Shown: positions 26,697-36,521, counted from the stretch's first letter. The stretch is 64,000 nucleotides of DNA from Pantanalinema sp. GBBB05 (GCA_016743235.1 VRZD01000034.1:1-64000), one strand, 5' to 3'. Program-made: numbers and translations. The notes: generated by a model from the sequence alone, not told the origin.

Positions 26697-28994
26697 ATGA
26701 GCCAGGATCTACCGGCGATCGCAAGTGGCAATCATAACGGACATGTAACCAGTGCCGCCGTTGAGGAATGGCGTCAAATCAGCTCGTTGGAATCGATCGT
26801 GCCGCCCGCGGCTACTGCGAACGCTCTCCTGTCAAGCATTACTCTGACCGTCAACGCAGCTGGAACTATTCTAGAGATCGATTCTGAAAGTGCTAGTGGG
26901 TTGGGCTATACTCCTGCCGATTTAGTTGGAACCCTGTTGCTTAAACTAGTGCATGTGCGGGATCAGGCGCGACTCGTTGATGGGCTAACTAAGCTTCTGC
27001 ATCAGTCTGCCCAACCATTAAGTAGTCAGTTTTGTTTGGTTGGTCAATCTGGCGAGTGCCTGGAAACACAGATGATGGGGCGATCGCTGCCAGGTGGGAA
27101 TGGTATGACGATCGTGCGGTTGGAATGTCGGCTCCTGCAAGCCCAAGCACCACTGCCTCAGGCTCCAGCTCAACCGGATGACAGTAGTCAACAATTGGCG
27201 GCAACCTTACAACAACAGATTGACCAACAGCATCTAGTCAACACCATTTCCCAACATATTCGGGCATCCCTTGATCTCAACACGATCCTCAAGCGCACAG
27301 TAGAAGAAGTCCGATTACTGCTCAAAACTGATCGGGTTCTGATTTATCGGTTTGAACCGGATTGGAGCGGTGTGATTATGGTGGAATCTGTTACAGCTCC
27401 TTGGGAGAGTATACTAGGCAATCGCCTGCATGATCCTTGTTTTACGGCGGCTCAAATTGAAGCTTATCGCCAAGGTCGCATTCATCAGGTGGCTGACATT
27501 TACAACAGCCAATTAACGTCTTGTTATGTGGAATTGCTGGCAGCGTTGCAAGTCCGGGCTAATTTAGCGGTGCCGATCGCAGCGGAGCAAACGCTATGGG
27601 GCTTATTGATTGTGCATCATTGTCAGTCCACCCGCTCGTGGGAAACGGCGACGATTAATCTGCTGAAGCAGTTAGCCACCCAAGTGGCGATCGCGGTGCA
27701 ACAGGCAGAATTGCATCAACAGGTGCAACAGTTAAACACGCAGTTAGAAGTCCAAGTCAAAGAACGGACGAAGCAGTTACAACAAGCACTCGATTTTGAA
27801 GCCCTGGTACGACATATCACCGAAAAAATGCGAGATAGCTTGGACGAAAGCCAGATTTTGCAGGCAGTAGCTGAGGAACTGGGGCAGGTGATGCAAACTC
27901 AACACTGCATTGTGGAACTATATGACTCCCTACACACTCGGGCAACAGTTGCATATGAGTATGCTACAGAAACAACGCTCTGTCAGGGGTTAACCCATAC
28001 CATCGTTGACCTACCCGAACTTTATCAGCCGTTGCTCCACCAACAACCCCTCCAATTTGTCGATCACCAACTTGACTGGAACCCACAGTTAGTCAATGTT
28101 ACGCGGCTCGCTTGTCCGATCTTTGATGATCAGGGCATCCTGGGAAATCTCTGGTTAGTCCGATCGCGGGATGATTGCTTCAGCGAGTTTGAAGTTACCT
28201 TAGTGCAGCAAGTTGCGGATCAATGCGCGATCGCGATTCGGCAAGCTCGGCTGTACCAGACGGCTCAAGGGCAGGTAGACAAATTAGAAAAACTAGTGGC
28301 GCTGAAAGACGAGTTTCTGACCAGCATGACTCATGAATTGCGTACTCCTTTAAGCAGTATTTCCCTAGCAATTCAAACGTTGGAAAAGGTGTTGGAGCCG
28401 AAAGAGTGGGCAGCGAAAGAAGAACAAATTATTTCTCGAACCCTACAAATTCTCCAAGATGCTTGCCAAAAGGAAATTCGTCTAATCAATAATTTGCTCA
28501 CCCTTTCCTATGTAGATAGCGGTGAGCCTTTGACTTCTACCTTAATTGATGTCAAAGTTTGGTTGCCACAAATGGTAGAGTTTTTCCGTTCCCGGATGGG
28601 CGATCGCCAACAAACCATAGCGCTGGAGATGGCTGAACCGCTACCCTCCCTGCATACCGATCGCTCCTATTTAGAACGCATTCTGCATGAACTGCTGAAT
28701 AATGCTTACCAATATACTCCCGCTCACCAAACGATCACCATATCTGCATTCACCTCTAACAACTATCTCAACATTAGTATTTGCAACTCTGGTAGTGAAA
28801 TTGCTCCCGAAGCTCTAGTTCAGATCTTTGAAAAGTTCTACCGCATTCCCCATAGTGACCTATGGGAATATAGTGGGGCAGGGCTGGGGCTAACCGTTGC
28901 CCAAAAGCTTGCCGAGCGCATTGGAGCCAACATCCAGGTTACTAGCCGTGACCAAGAAACGACCTTCACGCTCCTATTTCCCGTAGACAACTAA
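26697..28994 (+). CDS. Sensor histidine kinase with DXCF-type cyanobacteriochrome GAF domain
   Basis: A 765-residue soluble kinase. Order: PAS-like domain (about 40-145); GAF1 (about 180-335); coiled-coil linker; GAF2 (about 365-520); HisKA with phospho-acceptor His546 in TSMTHELRTP; HATPase with N-box ELLNNAYQYTP (about 665-675) and G2 box GAGLGL (727-732). GAF1 carries both cysteines of DXCF cyanobacteriochromes: Cys248 in HDPCF and Cys276 in TSCYVELL, 28 residues apart, followed by LQVRANLAVPI. Such domains bind phycocyanobilin or phycoviolobilin and sense blue or green light. Photosensing is therefore predicted but unproven here. GAF2 lacks these residues. No response regulator is encoded next to it, so its partner is elsewhere. 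It stands alone on the plus strand between two minus-strand CHAT operons. Confidence 0.88.
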   Translation: MSQDLPAIASGNHNGHVTSAAVEEWRQISSLESIVPPAATANALLSSITLTVNAAGTILEIDSESASGLGYTPADLVGTLLLKLVHVRDQARLVDGLTKLLHQSAQPLSSQFCLVGQSGECLETQMMGRSLPGGNGMTIVRLECRLLQAQAPLPQAPAQPDDSSQQLAATLQQQIDQQHLVNTISQHIRASLDLNTILKRTVEEVRLLLKTDRVLIYRFEPDWSGVIMVESVTAPWESILGNRLHDPCFTAAQIEAYRQGRIHQVADIYNSQLTSCYVELLAALQVRANLAVPIAAEQTLWGLLIVHHCQSTRSWETATINLLKQLATQVAIAVQQAELHQQVQQLNTQLEVQVKERTKQLQQALDFEALVRHITEKMRDSLDESQILQAVAEELGQVMQTQHCIVELYDSLHTRATVAYEYATETTLCQGLTHTIVDLPELYQPLLHQQPLQFVDHQLDWNPQLVNVTRLACPIFDDQGILGNLWLVRSRDDCFSEFEVTLVQQVADQCAIAIRQARLYQTAQGQVDKLEKLVALKDEFLTSMTHELRTPLSSISLAIQTLEKVLEPKEWAAKEEQIISRTLQILQDACQKEIRLINNLLTLSYVDSGEPLTSTLIDVKVWLPQMVEFFRSRMGDRQQTIALEMAEPLPSLHTDRSYLERILHELLNNAYQYTPAHQTITISAFTSNNYLNISICNSGSEIAPEALVQIFEKFYRIPHSDLWEYSGAGLGLTVAQKLAERIGANIQVTSRDQETTFTLLFPVDN

Positions 28995-29083
28995 CAGCGT
29001 ATCCGGAGGTCTGTATTGCTCCTGACACCCTGCCTACGCTAGCGAAATGGATCAACCCCAATCTTTGGTAGACCCAGTTTCAG

Positions 29084-29863
29084 CTAGTTTTCATTGTTCA
29101 GGGAGCGAATCGGCGCTGCCGCAATCCCCTGTAACTGAATCTGTTTGAGGAGATCAGTCCAGGCAGCAGTGATCGTGCTATCCTGCCGCCCCGATTGCTT
29201 TTCATTTCCCAAAAGTGTTAAGGCATCATACCAAATCCCATTCCGAGCATAGACCACCGCTCGTTCGAGTGGTGTCTTTGTCAATGTCAGTTGTTGTTGC
29301 AATTGAGTTGAGGATGAAACTCGCTGAATTAAGCCAGTAATCATCCGGCGATCGTCTACCTCCGGTATTTCCATGGCTAACTGCCAATAGTACGGTTGAT
29401 GCACAGTTAAAGGTGAAACCGTTGTTGGGACAACTACTTTAAAGGTGACTGGTGCTGTTGCCGGAGTTATAAATTTAGTTTGATAAACAATTTTCCCTGC
29501 CCCATCCCGCAAGGTAAATTCTGCTGGATGATTGGCAAGTAACTGATCTGGCAAGTGGAACCAGAAAGTTGGACGATCGACAGTAGTTAGCCCCCAACGC
29601 ATATCGAGCTGGGTTTTAGCAGATTTGATTAGTGGCACCAATGCCACGATCGGATCGCGAGTTGCGCCTCCACGTTCAGCGCCAGTTGTCGGTTCGCCTG
29701 TATCGGGTGGAGCTGGACTGAGAAAGGGAATTGTGTTGGCAGTATTGGCAGCTGGGGATTGCTGAGCCAGCTGAATAATTTGGGCGCCAGCCGTTGCTGG
29801 GAAAGGAACGGCACTTATGAACAAGAATCCTAGAGTTGTAGTAATTGCGATCGTTCTAGTCAT
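29084..29863 (-). CDS. DUF928 family exported protein
   Basis: I start at the ATG at 29863 (MTRTIAITTTLGFLF), which has GGAGAG upstream and opens into a signal peptide cleaved near ATAGA; the longer frame to 29887 adds eight residues before it. The 259-residue protein matches DUF928: a PLI-K motif (ALVPLIKSAKTQLDMRWGLTTVDRPTFWFHLP, split here as ALVPLIK and RWGLTTVDRPTFWFHLP), a beta-rich centre with VYQTKF, and the helical C-terminus with YARNGIWYDALTLLGN. It overlaps the CHAT-CHASE2 stop by 8 bp, so it is the last gene of operon 2. DUF928 proteins often accompany CHAT/CHASE2 and TPS loci in cyanobacteria; the molecular role is unknown. Periplasmic location is predicted. Confidence 0.88.
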   Translation of the reverse strand: MTRTIAITTTLGFLFISAVPFPATAGAQIIQLAQQSPAANTANTIPFLSPAPPDTGEPTTGAERGGATRDPIVALVPLIKSAKTQLDMRWGLTTVDRPTFWFHLPDQLLANHPAEFTLRDGAGKIVYQTKFITPATAPVTFKVVVPTTVSPLTVHQPYYWQLAMEIPEVDDRRMITGLIQRVSSSTQLQQQLTLTKTPLERAVVYARNGIWYDALTLLGNEKQSGRQDSTITAAWTDLLKQIQLQGIAAAPIRSLNNEN

Positions 29864-32216
29864 CAATTTCTCTCCATCTGAGGGCATACGCCACGGTACT
29901 ACTCGTCGTCACCAAAGCCAGGGTAGATGGAACTAGGGGCACCCATCCCCCTTGGATCAACAGGAGTAAGCAAAGTCCACAGAGAACACTGATCGTGATA
30001 CTGACTGATAATCCTAACAACGTTAAGCGGCGGAAATACCAGCCAAAAATTCCTCCCAGGAGCGACCAACCTGCAATCCACAGGCTTTCTACGAGTTGGG
30101 ACCAGACCCAGAGTAGAGGACGCTGATCAAGTACGGCACTCAAGATCTGACTCACCATTTGCGCTTGCAGCATGACTCCGGGAATTTGTGCGGATAACCC
30201 TACACCATAGGGTGTTGACCAATCATCTCCACTGCCGGGAGCCGTGACGCCAATTAACACAATTCGATCTTTGATTGCGTTAGGATTCACTTGCCCTGTG
30301 AGGATTTCCCGTAAGGTAACTTGGCGAGCAATTCCTTGAGGTGAGCTACTGAATAATCCCTGGGCTGTTCGGAGGTTACGGTAGTTCAACAGAATTTGGC
30401 TGCCACCGGTATCAATCGATTGATAGCCCCCAGTTCTGCCTGTAAGCCGCTTCAATACAGTGTGACCAAACTGTAGGTCTTTATCGGAGGTAAATTGAGC
30501 CGTAATGCCTTTGTGCTCTAAGTAACGGGCGGCAAGCTGCACACTAAAGGCATAGGGCGTTGTACACCGTGATGTAGTGTTGGGAGAAAGCAACATCAGA
30601 TGCCGTCGAACTACTCCATCTCCATCTGCGATCGTGTTACTAAATCCCAGTTGTGCCTTCGGGACTTCGGGGGGTGGCAGAATGTCTGTTGGGTTGTCTT
30701 TGGATAACCCCCGTTTACACACAGCAATTAGCCGATCACTCTGTTGCATTTGTTTGGCTAACCCTGGTTGATTTGCCGGAAAATCACGGTAAATATCCAA
30801 GCCGATCGCAGTCGGTTGATGCTGTTCTAATACAGTCAAAAGTTGGTTTAAAGTACGATCCGCTAGCGAACTCCGACGGGCTTCTGTCCCCTGGGCCTGA
30901 ATGTCCTGCTCGGTTACGGTCACGACTAACAGGCGTTCATCCCGACTTTCGGTAGGACGTAACCGCATTAAGGTATCAAAGGCAGCGAGTTCAGCTGGTT
31001 GCAACCAACTTAGCCAACGCCCTCCAGTGACAATACTCGCGATCGCTGCACTGCTCAATAACACAGTACGAATCTCTTGGCGACTGGGACGACGCAACAA
31101 CACCCGGCGCTTGCCGCACCAATCTTCCCATGTGGGGGGTACTTCTGCTGGATTCTGACAGATCACGGGTAACCAGCTAGCACAGGGAAACTCTGGTTCT
31201 AATGCCTGCAAGCGTTCTCTGGCTTCCCGCACGGATTGGTAAAGAGATTGTCTACCAGCAAAAGCAACTAGAAAATGTTTGAGAAATTCTTGGGCTACCC
31301 GATCGGGAACAGGTTCCCGCATCACGATCACTTGGGGAATCTGCAAGTCAGCTAGATCCTGAGCTAAGCCTAAACCATCACATGAATTAAAGATGGCTAG
31401 TTTCAACCCCTGGGCGATCGCGGTTCGGAGCGCATATTTTAGTTGATCGATCGTTAAACTCTCAGTTTGGTTTAACTGAATCATGCCTTTACTGGCACTA
31501 GAACTATGTCCAGCAAAAAACAAGATATCCCAGCCCGGTTGCCATAATTGCTGATTTAATATTTGTGATGTTGGCTCCACTAAAAATTTCACTTCAGCTT
31601 GGGGCAATTGTTGCAGAATTTGCTGATCATGGGTAACTTGAATTCCCTCAGAATTGCCCAGAATGGCTAGGATCTTGACTCGGCGCTTAGGTTGATTAGT
31701 CAGCCGCTTCGGCGATCGGGCATATTCCGGCAAACTTAACGCGACTTCTGCCTGGGGATAATCTTCTAAGAACTCCCATAAACTCCAGGGTAATTGCAGC
31801 AATTGGGGATCTTCTGCCACAATAATCAACCGAATTTTGTCACTAGGATTCAGGTGAGTGCGGAGTTGGCGATCGATGTTCCGAAACGAGTGATCACTCA
31901 ACCAAGTATTGAGGCAAGAACGCAACTGCTGACAAAGGTGATCAAACTCAGCTTGCGAAATATGAGTGATATCCGTTTCATCCACTTCAAAGCCGGGATG
32001 CCGCAATCCCCCCTGCCGCCAACCAAGATTAGAGTAGAGGGCGGCATACATGACTTGCCACTCCTGATACAGGCTGGCTAACCCCGGCATCGGTGGCAAA
32101 CTGCCGGTAAACTGCATTGGACTAGGATGTTGATCATCCCATAATTGCGCGATCGCTTTTGGGAGTCCATGCAACCAATCGCCTTTGCCCAAATTCAGAA
32201 TAATCAGGTAACTCAT
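29856..32216 (-). CDS. CHAT protease fused to CHASE2 sensor domain
   Basis: A 786-residue membrane protein. The N-terminal 360 residues match the CHAT modules of the two fusions at 19-24 kb, including the LPW motif, His237 in FFAGHSSS and Cys279 in IFNSCDG. A membrane helix at about 385-403 leads into an extracytoplasmic CHASE2 domain (about 405-690; AAFDTLMRLRP, AIGLDIYRDFP and VLIGVTAPGSGD are family motifs). Three helices close the protein (about 700-775). CHASE2 usually feeds cyclases or kinases; here the output is a predicted caspase-like protease. No cyclase or kinase domain is present. The gene is in operon 2, about 90 bases after DUF1822 and overlapping DUF928. Confidence 0.92.
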   Translation of the reverse strand: MSYLIILNLGKGDWLHGLPKAIAQLWDDQHPSPMQFTGSLPPMPGLASLYQEWQVMYAALYSNLGWRQGGLRHPGFEVDETDITHISQAEFDHLCQQLRSCLNTWLSDHSFRNIDRQLRTHLNPSDKIRLIIVAEDPQLLQLPWSLWEFLEDYPQAEVALSLPEYARSPKRLTNQPKRRVKILAILGNSEGIQVTHDQQILQQLPQAEVKFLVEPTSQILNQQLWQPGWDILFFAGHSSSASKGMIQLNQTESLTIDQLKYALRTAIAQGLKLAIFNSCDGLGLAQDLADLQIPQVIVMREPVPDRVAQEFLKHFLVAFAGRQSLYQSVREARERLQALEPEFPCASWLPVICQNPAEVPPTWEDWCGKRRVLLRRPSRQEIRTVLLSSAAIASIVTGGRWLSWLQPAELAAFDTLMRLRPTESRDERLLVVTVTEQDIQAQGTEARRSSLADRTLNQLLTVLEQHQPTAIGLDIYRDFPANQPGLAKQMQQSDRLIAVCKRGLSKDNPTDILPPPEVPKAQLGFSNTIADGDGVVRRHLMLLSPNTTSRCTTPYAFSVQLAARYLEHKGITAQFTSDKDLQFGHTVLKRLTGRTGGYQSIDTGGSQILLNYRNLRTAQGLFSSSPQGIARQVTLREILTGQVNPNAIKDRIVLIGVTAPGSGDDWSTPYGVGLSAQIPGVMLQAQMVSQILSAVLDQRPLLWVWSQLVESLWIAGWSLLGGIFGWYFRRLTLLGLSVSITISVLCGLCLLLLIQGGWVPLVPSTLALVTTSSTVAYALRWREIDD

Positions 32217-32304
32217 GGGGGCTTGAGGAAGAACAAGAACGGGGGCTAGGGGGAGCGAAATTAGAATTGACCAACACTACGATCCATGATTTTTTGATCG
32301 TTTC

Positions 32305-33480
32305 CTAAGCCATAAACTGTTCTGTAAACACGACATCTTCCCAGATAATCTGGAGATTAAATGGCGTCCCAGAACTAACTCTGAACCGCTTCAGTTGAAT
32401 GGCTTCATCCTGACGGCGAGCTTGAACTGATTGAATTACCTCCCCCTCAGTGGCTAACAAATTCAAGCTGAGAGCTTCAGGTAAAGGAATTTGGCGATCG
32501 CGCGATCGTAACTGGACCCGAATCCCAACTCGATCGTCGTTAGGGGTAGATTCTACAATCACTAACAACAAGACTGCTTGCGTTGGCAATTGGAGGAGTT
32601 TCACCCCCTTGATGGTCGTTTCGGTCAGGTCAACAGTCTGGCGAAGGCTAAAGGCGAGATTAGCATCATTCCCGACTAAGGTTTCTAGAGCCTGCCATCC
32701 CGTCTCAAAGTGATTCTGAAGCCATTGCCTCAATTGCGTGACCCGGCTTGCCGTTGCCGAGTCCCCCTGCCGTTGTTGATAGAGCCGTTGCCGCCAAGAA
32801 TCATTGGTAATTAATGCTCCCCATAATTCAAATGGAATTTCTAAGCGAGGTTGATCGATGTCAAGATTTGCCAGTCGTTGCAACAAGTTATCCGCTTGGG
32901 CAGCTGGAATTGGGGGTAGCGGTGCGATCGCTACCTGAGTCGGCTCATCTGCCGCCAGTTGGTGCACTACCCATAAAGCACTAACATCTTGAATCACCTG
33001 TTGAGCATCCAGGCAATAGGTGCGATCGCTCGGGTCATAGCTGCCCATTGTTTTTAACATCTCATGGGTGGTATAGCCCCAAACCTGCAACCAACCGGCA
33101 TCTGGATTTACCTGTACTGCTAGAAAATAATCACCTGCCCAATTGGGGCTATCTACCCATTCCTGGGGCACTCGCAGTTCGCTGGTGTCCAGGCTTTTGT
33201 CTGGAATCAAGACCAACCGTTTGCGGTCAAAGGATAATGCGGTTCCGTTGACGACATCCCAAACGGTGGGTAGGGTGCTAGCTTCTAGGTGAGTGGTCGC
33301 AGTAGGAACATATTCAGTTTGCAGCCAGGGCAGCAATACTGTTACACAAAGCTGATTGAGAAAGGTGTGCCATTGTCCCTGCGCGCTAGAAGCCGATTGA
33401 CTCTGCTGCCAGGACTCCTGTTGTACTGATGCCGGAAGGTCTAGCGTTAGCTGGGTGACTGTCTCAAACATGAAGCTCAT
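32305..33480 (-). CDS. DUF1822 family protein (operon 2)
   Basis: I start at the ATG at 33480 (MSFMFETVTQLTLDLP), which forms the ATGA overlap with the sigma factor stop; an in-frame start at 33531 would add 17 residues lying inside the sigma gene. The 391-residue protein shares with the operon 1 homologue the layout of the DUF1822 family: an N-terminal helical part with FLNQLCVTVLLPWLQTEY, a middle domain with SLDTSELRVPQEWVDSPNWAGDYFLAVQV, and a beta-rich C-terminus ending in VVFTEQFMA. It is about 60 residues longer than the homologue. Translational coupling to the sigma factor supports a physical or regulatory link. Function unknown. Confidence 0.9.
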   Translation of the reverse strand: MSFMFETVTQLTLDLPASVQQESWQQSQSASSAQGQWHTFLNQLCVTVLLPWLQTEYVPTATTHLEASTLPTVWDVVNGTALSFDRKRLVLIPDKSLDTSELRVPQEWVDSPNWAGDYFLAVQVNPDAGWLQVWGYTTHEMLKTMGSYDPSDRTYCLDAQQVIQDVSALWVVHQLAADEPTQVAIAPLPPIPAAQADNLLQRLANLDIDQPRLEIPFELWGALITNDSWRQRLYQQRQGDSATASRVTQLRQWLQNHFETGWQALETLVGNDANLAFSLRQTVDLTETTIKGVKLLQLPTQAVLLLVIVESTPNDDRVGIRVQLRSRDRQIPLPEALSLNLLATEGEVIQSVQARRQDEAIQLKRFRVSSGTPFNLQIIWEDVVFTEQFMA

Positions 33481-34790
33481 AGGGACTCCTCCGAAGGGCG
33501 ATCGCTCGCCTGATAGTGAGCCTGCAACCACTCCTCCAAGAGGCTGCTGACATACTTAATCACGGTAGAAAGAGAAGCATTATGCAGACCACCTTGTTGC
33601 TCCTGACCAGCTTGGCTCCACCGGGTGAGTGCCATTAGCAGCGATTCTCTGGCTTTCGAGAGTTTGCGGGAAACCGTATATTGCTGAACGTTGAGATGTT
33701 GGGCAATCTGCTGCTGAGTTAATCGTTGGTGATAGTAAAGCTGTAAAAGCTCCTGCACTCCTGGATCTAATTGGGTTAAGGCAGTCAGCAACACCGTTTT
33801 CATTGCTGCCTTTTGCTGGTTTCGCGCTGCCACCTCTTCTTGCATCATCAGTTCGGTCAGTAGGGGTTCTTGAGCTACGTCTGGTAGATCATCCTGCAAT
33901 TCCCCCGAGTCCTGTCCTATTTTTGGGGTGTTCAGCGATCCGATCGCGGGGTATAAATAGGCACGGGCACGATTGGCACAGGTTGTGAGCCATTGTTCCA
34001 TCGTTTCTGGACTGCACTCGCTTCCTGGCACAGCAAGTTGATGGCGTTGGCGATTATACAAGTGCGCAATCTCTTCCCAGGTGGCACGATCGGGAGCCGC
34101 AAGTTGTCGGAGTCCCGGAGCCTTCCGTGGCAGGTAAGTTGATTCAAAACAAGTCCATGCCAGCAAGTATTGCTGAATCTTCTCGGGGGCTAATCCAGCC
34201 TGTTGTAAAGCTTCCGTCAGTTTCTTGCGACTCAGCTTGAGCAACAAGCCCCAATTACTGCATAGATTCACTTCCTGGCGTTGGCGCAAATGATCCCGAA
34301 TAATGTTGCCAAATGCCGACATGGCATAGGTCTTCAGGCTGGCACTCTGGTTTGGATCGCAGGCATTAAGAATTCTCGGCATCTCCGCGATCGCGACCTG
34401 AAAGCAATCCGATAGTTTATACTGCGAACTCTCCAGGCGTGGCATTGATTTCTGCACACTCCAGTAACAGGTTTCCTGTAAATAAGCTGATAAATGTCCC
34501 AGAGACTGCGATCGAGAAGCCGAGGAACTTGGGCAATGCGGTGGCTGCTTTGCCTGATGCCGCCATTGCTGATGCCAATACAATGACCAAAAATTCTCGG
34601 CTTCCTTAAGGCTTTTTTCCTCAAATCCTTGGGATTCTGCTGACCCAGATGCCCCAACCGTGGCTCCCTGACGCAAACAACTCTGCATACTCCGCCGCAA
34701 TTTTGCATCCGTTGCCCAATGCTGCACATGATCGGCTTCAAATTGCAAAAAAGTAGAAAAAATTTCAACTAGGCTTTGACGTGGACGCAT
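33477..34790 (-). CDS. Sigma-70 family factor (operon 2)
   Basis: A 437-residue protein. The middle part (about 115-210) resembles sigma region 2, with LKTYAMSAFGNIIRDHLRQ. The C-terminal part (about 330-395) is a clear region 4 helix-turn-helix: LDPGVQELLQLYYHQRLTQ and QQIAQHLNVQQYTVSRKLSKAR (shown as two pieces of one motif). The N-terminal 100 residues are extra and of unknown role. It lies between a CHAT gene (76 bp upstream) and DUF1822 (ATGA overlap), so it probably belongs to a five-gene operon and may activate it. Longer than and only distantly related to the 212-residue factor of operon 1. Confidence 0.85.
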   Translation of the reverse strand: MRPRQSLVEIFSTFLQFEADHVQHWATDAKLRRSMQSCLRQGATVGASGSAESQGFEEKSLKEAENFWSLYWHQQWRHQAKQPPHCPSSSASRSQSLGHLSAYLQETCYWSVQKSMPRLESSQYKLSDCFQVAIAEMPRILNACDPNQSASLKTYAMSAFGNIIRDHLRQRQEVNLCSNWGLLLKLSRKKLTEALQQAGLAPEKIQQYLLAWTCFESTYLPRKAPGLRQLAAPDRATWEEIAHLYNRQRHQLAVPGSECSPETMEQWLTTCANRARAYLYPAIGSLNTPKIGQDSGELQDDLPDVAQEPLLTELMMQEEVAARNQQKAAMKTVLLTALTQLDPGVQELLQLYYHQRLTQQQIAQHLNVQQYTVSRKLSKARESLLMALTRWSQAGQEQQGGLHNASLSTVIKYVSSLLEEWLQAHYQASDRPSEESL

Positions 34791-34866
34791 AGGTAATTAG
34801 CAGTAACCAATTAATCATTATCAGCGATCAACCACCCTCTCCCGTACCTCTCCCATTCCCCATCTG

Positions 34867-36264
34867 TTACCAGGGATTCCCCACTAAGGTAAACCCTGCC
34901 CAATAGTACGGATGAGATAGCACCGCATGGCGTTGGCTTGCCAAAGGCGGTGGCAATTCTGCTGTCCTTTGGGTCTGAATCGCGGGATTAGTTGCCAGTC
35001 GGACTTGCTGGTGTAGCATGGTGAGCTGTGCCTGACGTAAAGCTGCCGCTTTAATGGGAGCCGATCGCAACTGCCGATAAAATTCAGTCATTAAGACCAG
35101 CGTTCCAGCATCACTCACTGCCCACAAACTGGCTAACGTTGCCTTACTGCCTGACATTACCGCAGAACCGGCAAATCCCAATTCAGCTTGCGGATCAAGG
35201 GCAGTCCGACAGGCACTTAACACGAGTAATTGCACCGCAGGTACGCGCAATTCCAGATCGCGAAACTGATCTGGGCTGACTCGGCTATTCCAAAACTGAA
35301 TGTAGGAATCGTGAATGGAACCGGGTGAAAACTCGGCATGAGTGGCGAGATGGACAATGCTAAATGGTTGGGCGTTCCGTTCAGCTTTCAATCTTTGCGG
35401 CGTAAAGTCTTGATTCAGTAAGGCTTTACCCTGCCAGAGTTGTTCGGTAATAGTGGCTAATTCGATCGGGACGGCAGGCAATGGCGGTAAGTTACGAAAC
35501 TCCGAGGCTCCCATTGCCAACACCTGAGCGTTTTGTAACTGGCTGGGGCTGCTATCTAGCAGGTTAAAAGCAGGAATGATGGCTAAGTTATACTTTTCCA
35601 CCAAAAATTGCTTGCCATCATGTAAAGCGGCTAATGGCAGACTGCGTAAGCGAGTTCCTAAGCAAAAAATTAACGTATCAATCCCTTGAGCTTGGAGTTC
35701 TGACTCGATCGGAGTCATGATCCAGCTATATAACTGCTGTCCTGGCTTTAAATAAGCCTGGGATGGAGAGTTCGGATCAATGATGCCTAAGCGGAATGAT
35801 CGCGCCAGTTGTCCTAACGCCTCACGATTTGCTGCGGTAACTCGTTTGTGAATCGGTCGAGTTCCTGGAAACACCACCACAAGTTCCAGAGCTTTGGGAG
35901 TGGGGATAGCATACACTAATGCTGTTTTTTGCCCAGTAATGCGATGTAGGCGCTCTAAAGCCCGTGCCATATCTGCGACTTCTACTAACTGACTGGTGAG
36001 TTTGCCCTGGTAATATTCTTCATATTGAGTTTTCCAACCCAGCTCGACCTGACGAATTGCCCCGACAATATTCTGTTGATCGAGCGCTTGTTGCAGCCGT
36101 TGGGGGTTCAACAGTAATGCCGATAAGGTGGGTGATTGGTGAGGAGCAGATTGATGCGGCGGGTTCGCGATCGCGCTAGGAGCGCCTAACCCAAACCACA
36201 ACATGGAGATCATCAGGGAAGATTTGAAAAGCTCTTGGAGCTGTTTGAAAGCAAGTGGTGTCAT
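34867..36264 (-). CDS. Exported CHAT domain protein
   Basis: A 465-residue protein with a hydrophobic N-terminus (about residues 15-33, ending near SAIANP) that reads as a signal peptide or anchor. A short helical region (about 45-115) precedes a CHAT domain with His309 in HLATHAEFSPG and Cys352 in LLVLSACRTAL. The ending HPYYWAGFTLVGNPW closely matches the CHAT fragment at the left edge of the window, so this belongs to the SAC type rather than to the NSC type of the three fusions. Probable first gene of operon 2. Placement outside the cytoplasm would be unusual for a CHAT protease, so the signal call should be tested. Confidence 0.88.
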   Translation of the reverse strand: MTPLAFKQLQELFKSSLMISMLWFGLGAPSAIANPPHQSAPHQSPTLSALLLNPQRLQQALDQQNIVGAIRQVELGWKTQYEEYYQGKLTSQLVEVADMARALERLHRITGQKTALVYAIPTPKALELVVVFPGTRPIHKRVTAANREALGQLARSFRLGIIDPNSPSQAYLKPGQQLYSWIMTPIESELQAQGIDTLIFCLGTRLRSLPLAALHDGKQFLVEKYNLAIIPAFNLLDSSPSQLQNAQVLAMGASEFRNLPPLPAVPIELATITEQLWQGKALLNQDFTPQRLKAERNAQPFSIVHLATHAEFSPGSIHDSYIQFWNSRVSPDQFRDLELRVPAVQLLVLSACRTALDPQAELGFAGSAVMSGSKATLASLWAVSDAGTLVLMTEFYRQLRSAPIKAAALRQAQLTMLHQQVRLATNPAIQTQRTAELPPPLASQRHAVLSHPYYWAGFTLVGNPW

Positions 36265-36521
36265 CGCTTTAATACCCAGAGCATTGTTATTAGGTTGTCC
36301 CTAAATACAAGGACGATCGCAGGGTATCCGTATAGTTAGAGGACATTACTGAAATACCTATTCACCCTACAAAGAAAACCTAATTTTTACCTCACCCGAC
36401 TGGTGCATAAACGATCGTCTTGCTCCATGAAAATAATCGTAAATATGAGCTACCTCATGGAGATCAACCCATGCATCTGACAGAGTAGAAGCAATGAACC
36501 TGCGACTGAGAGGTCGAATCT

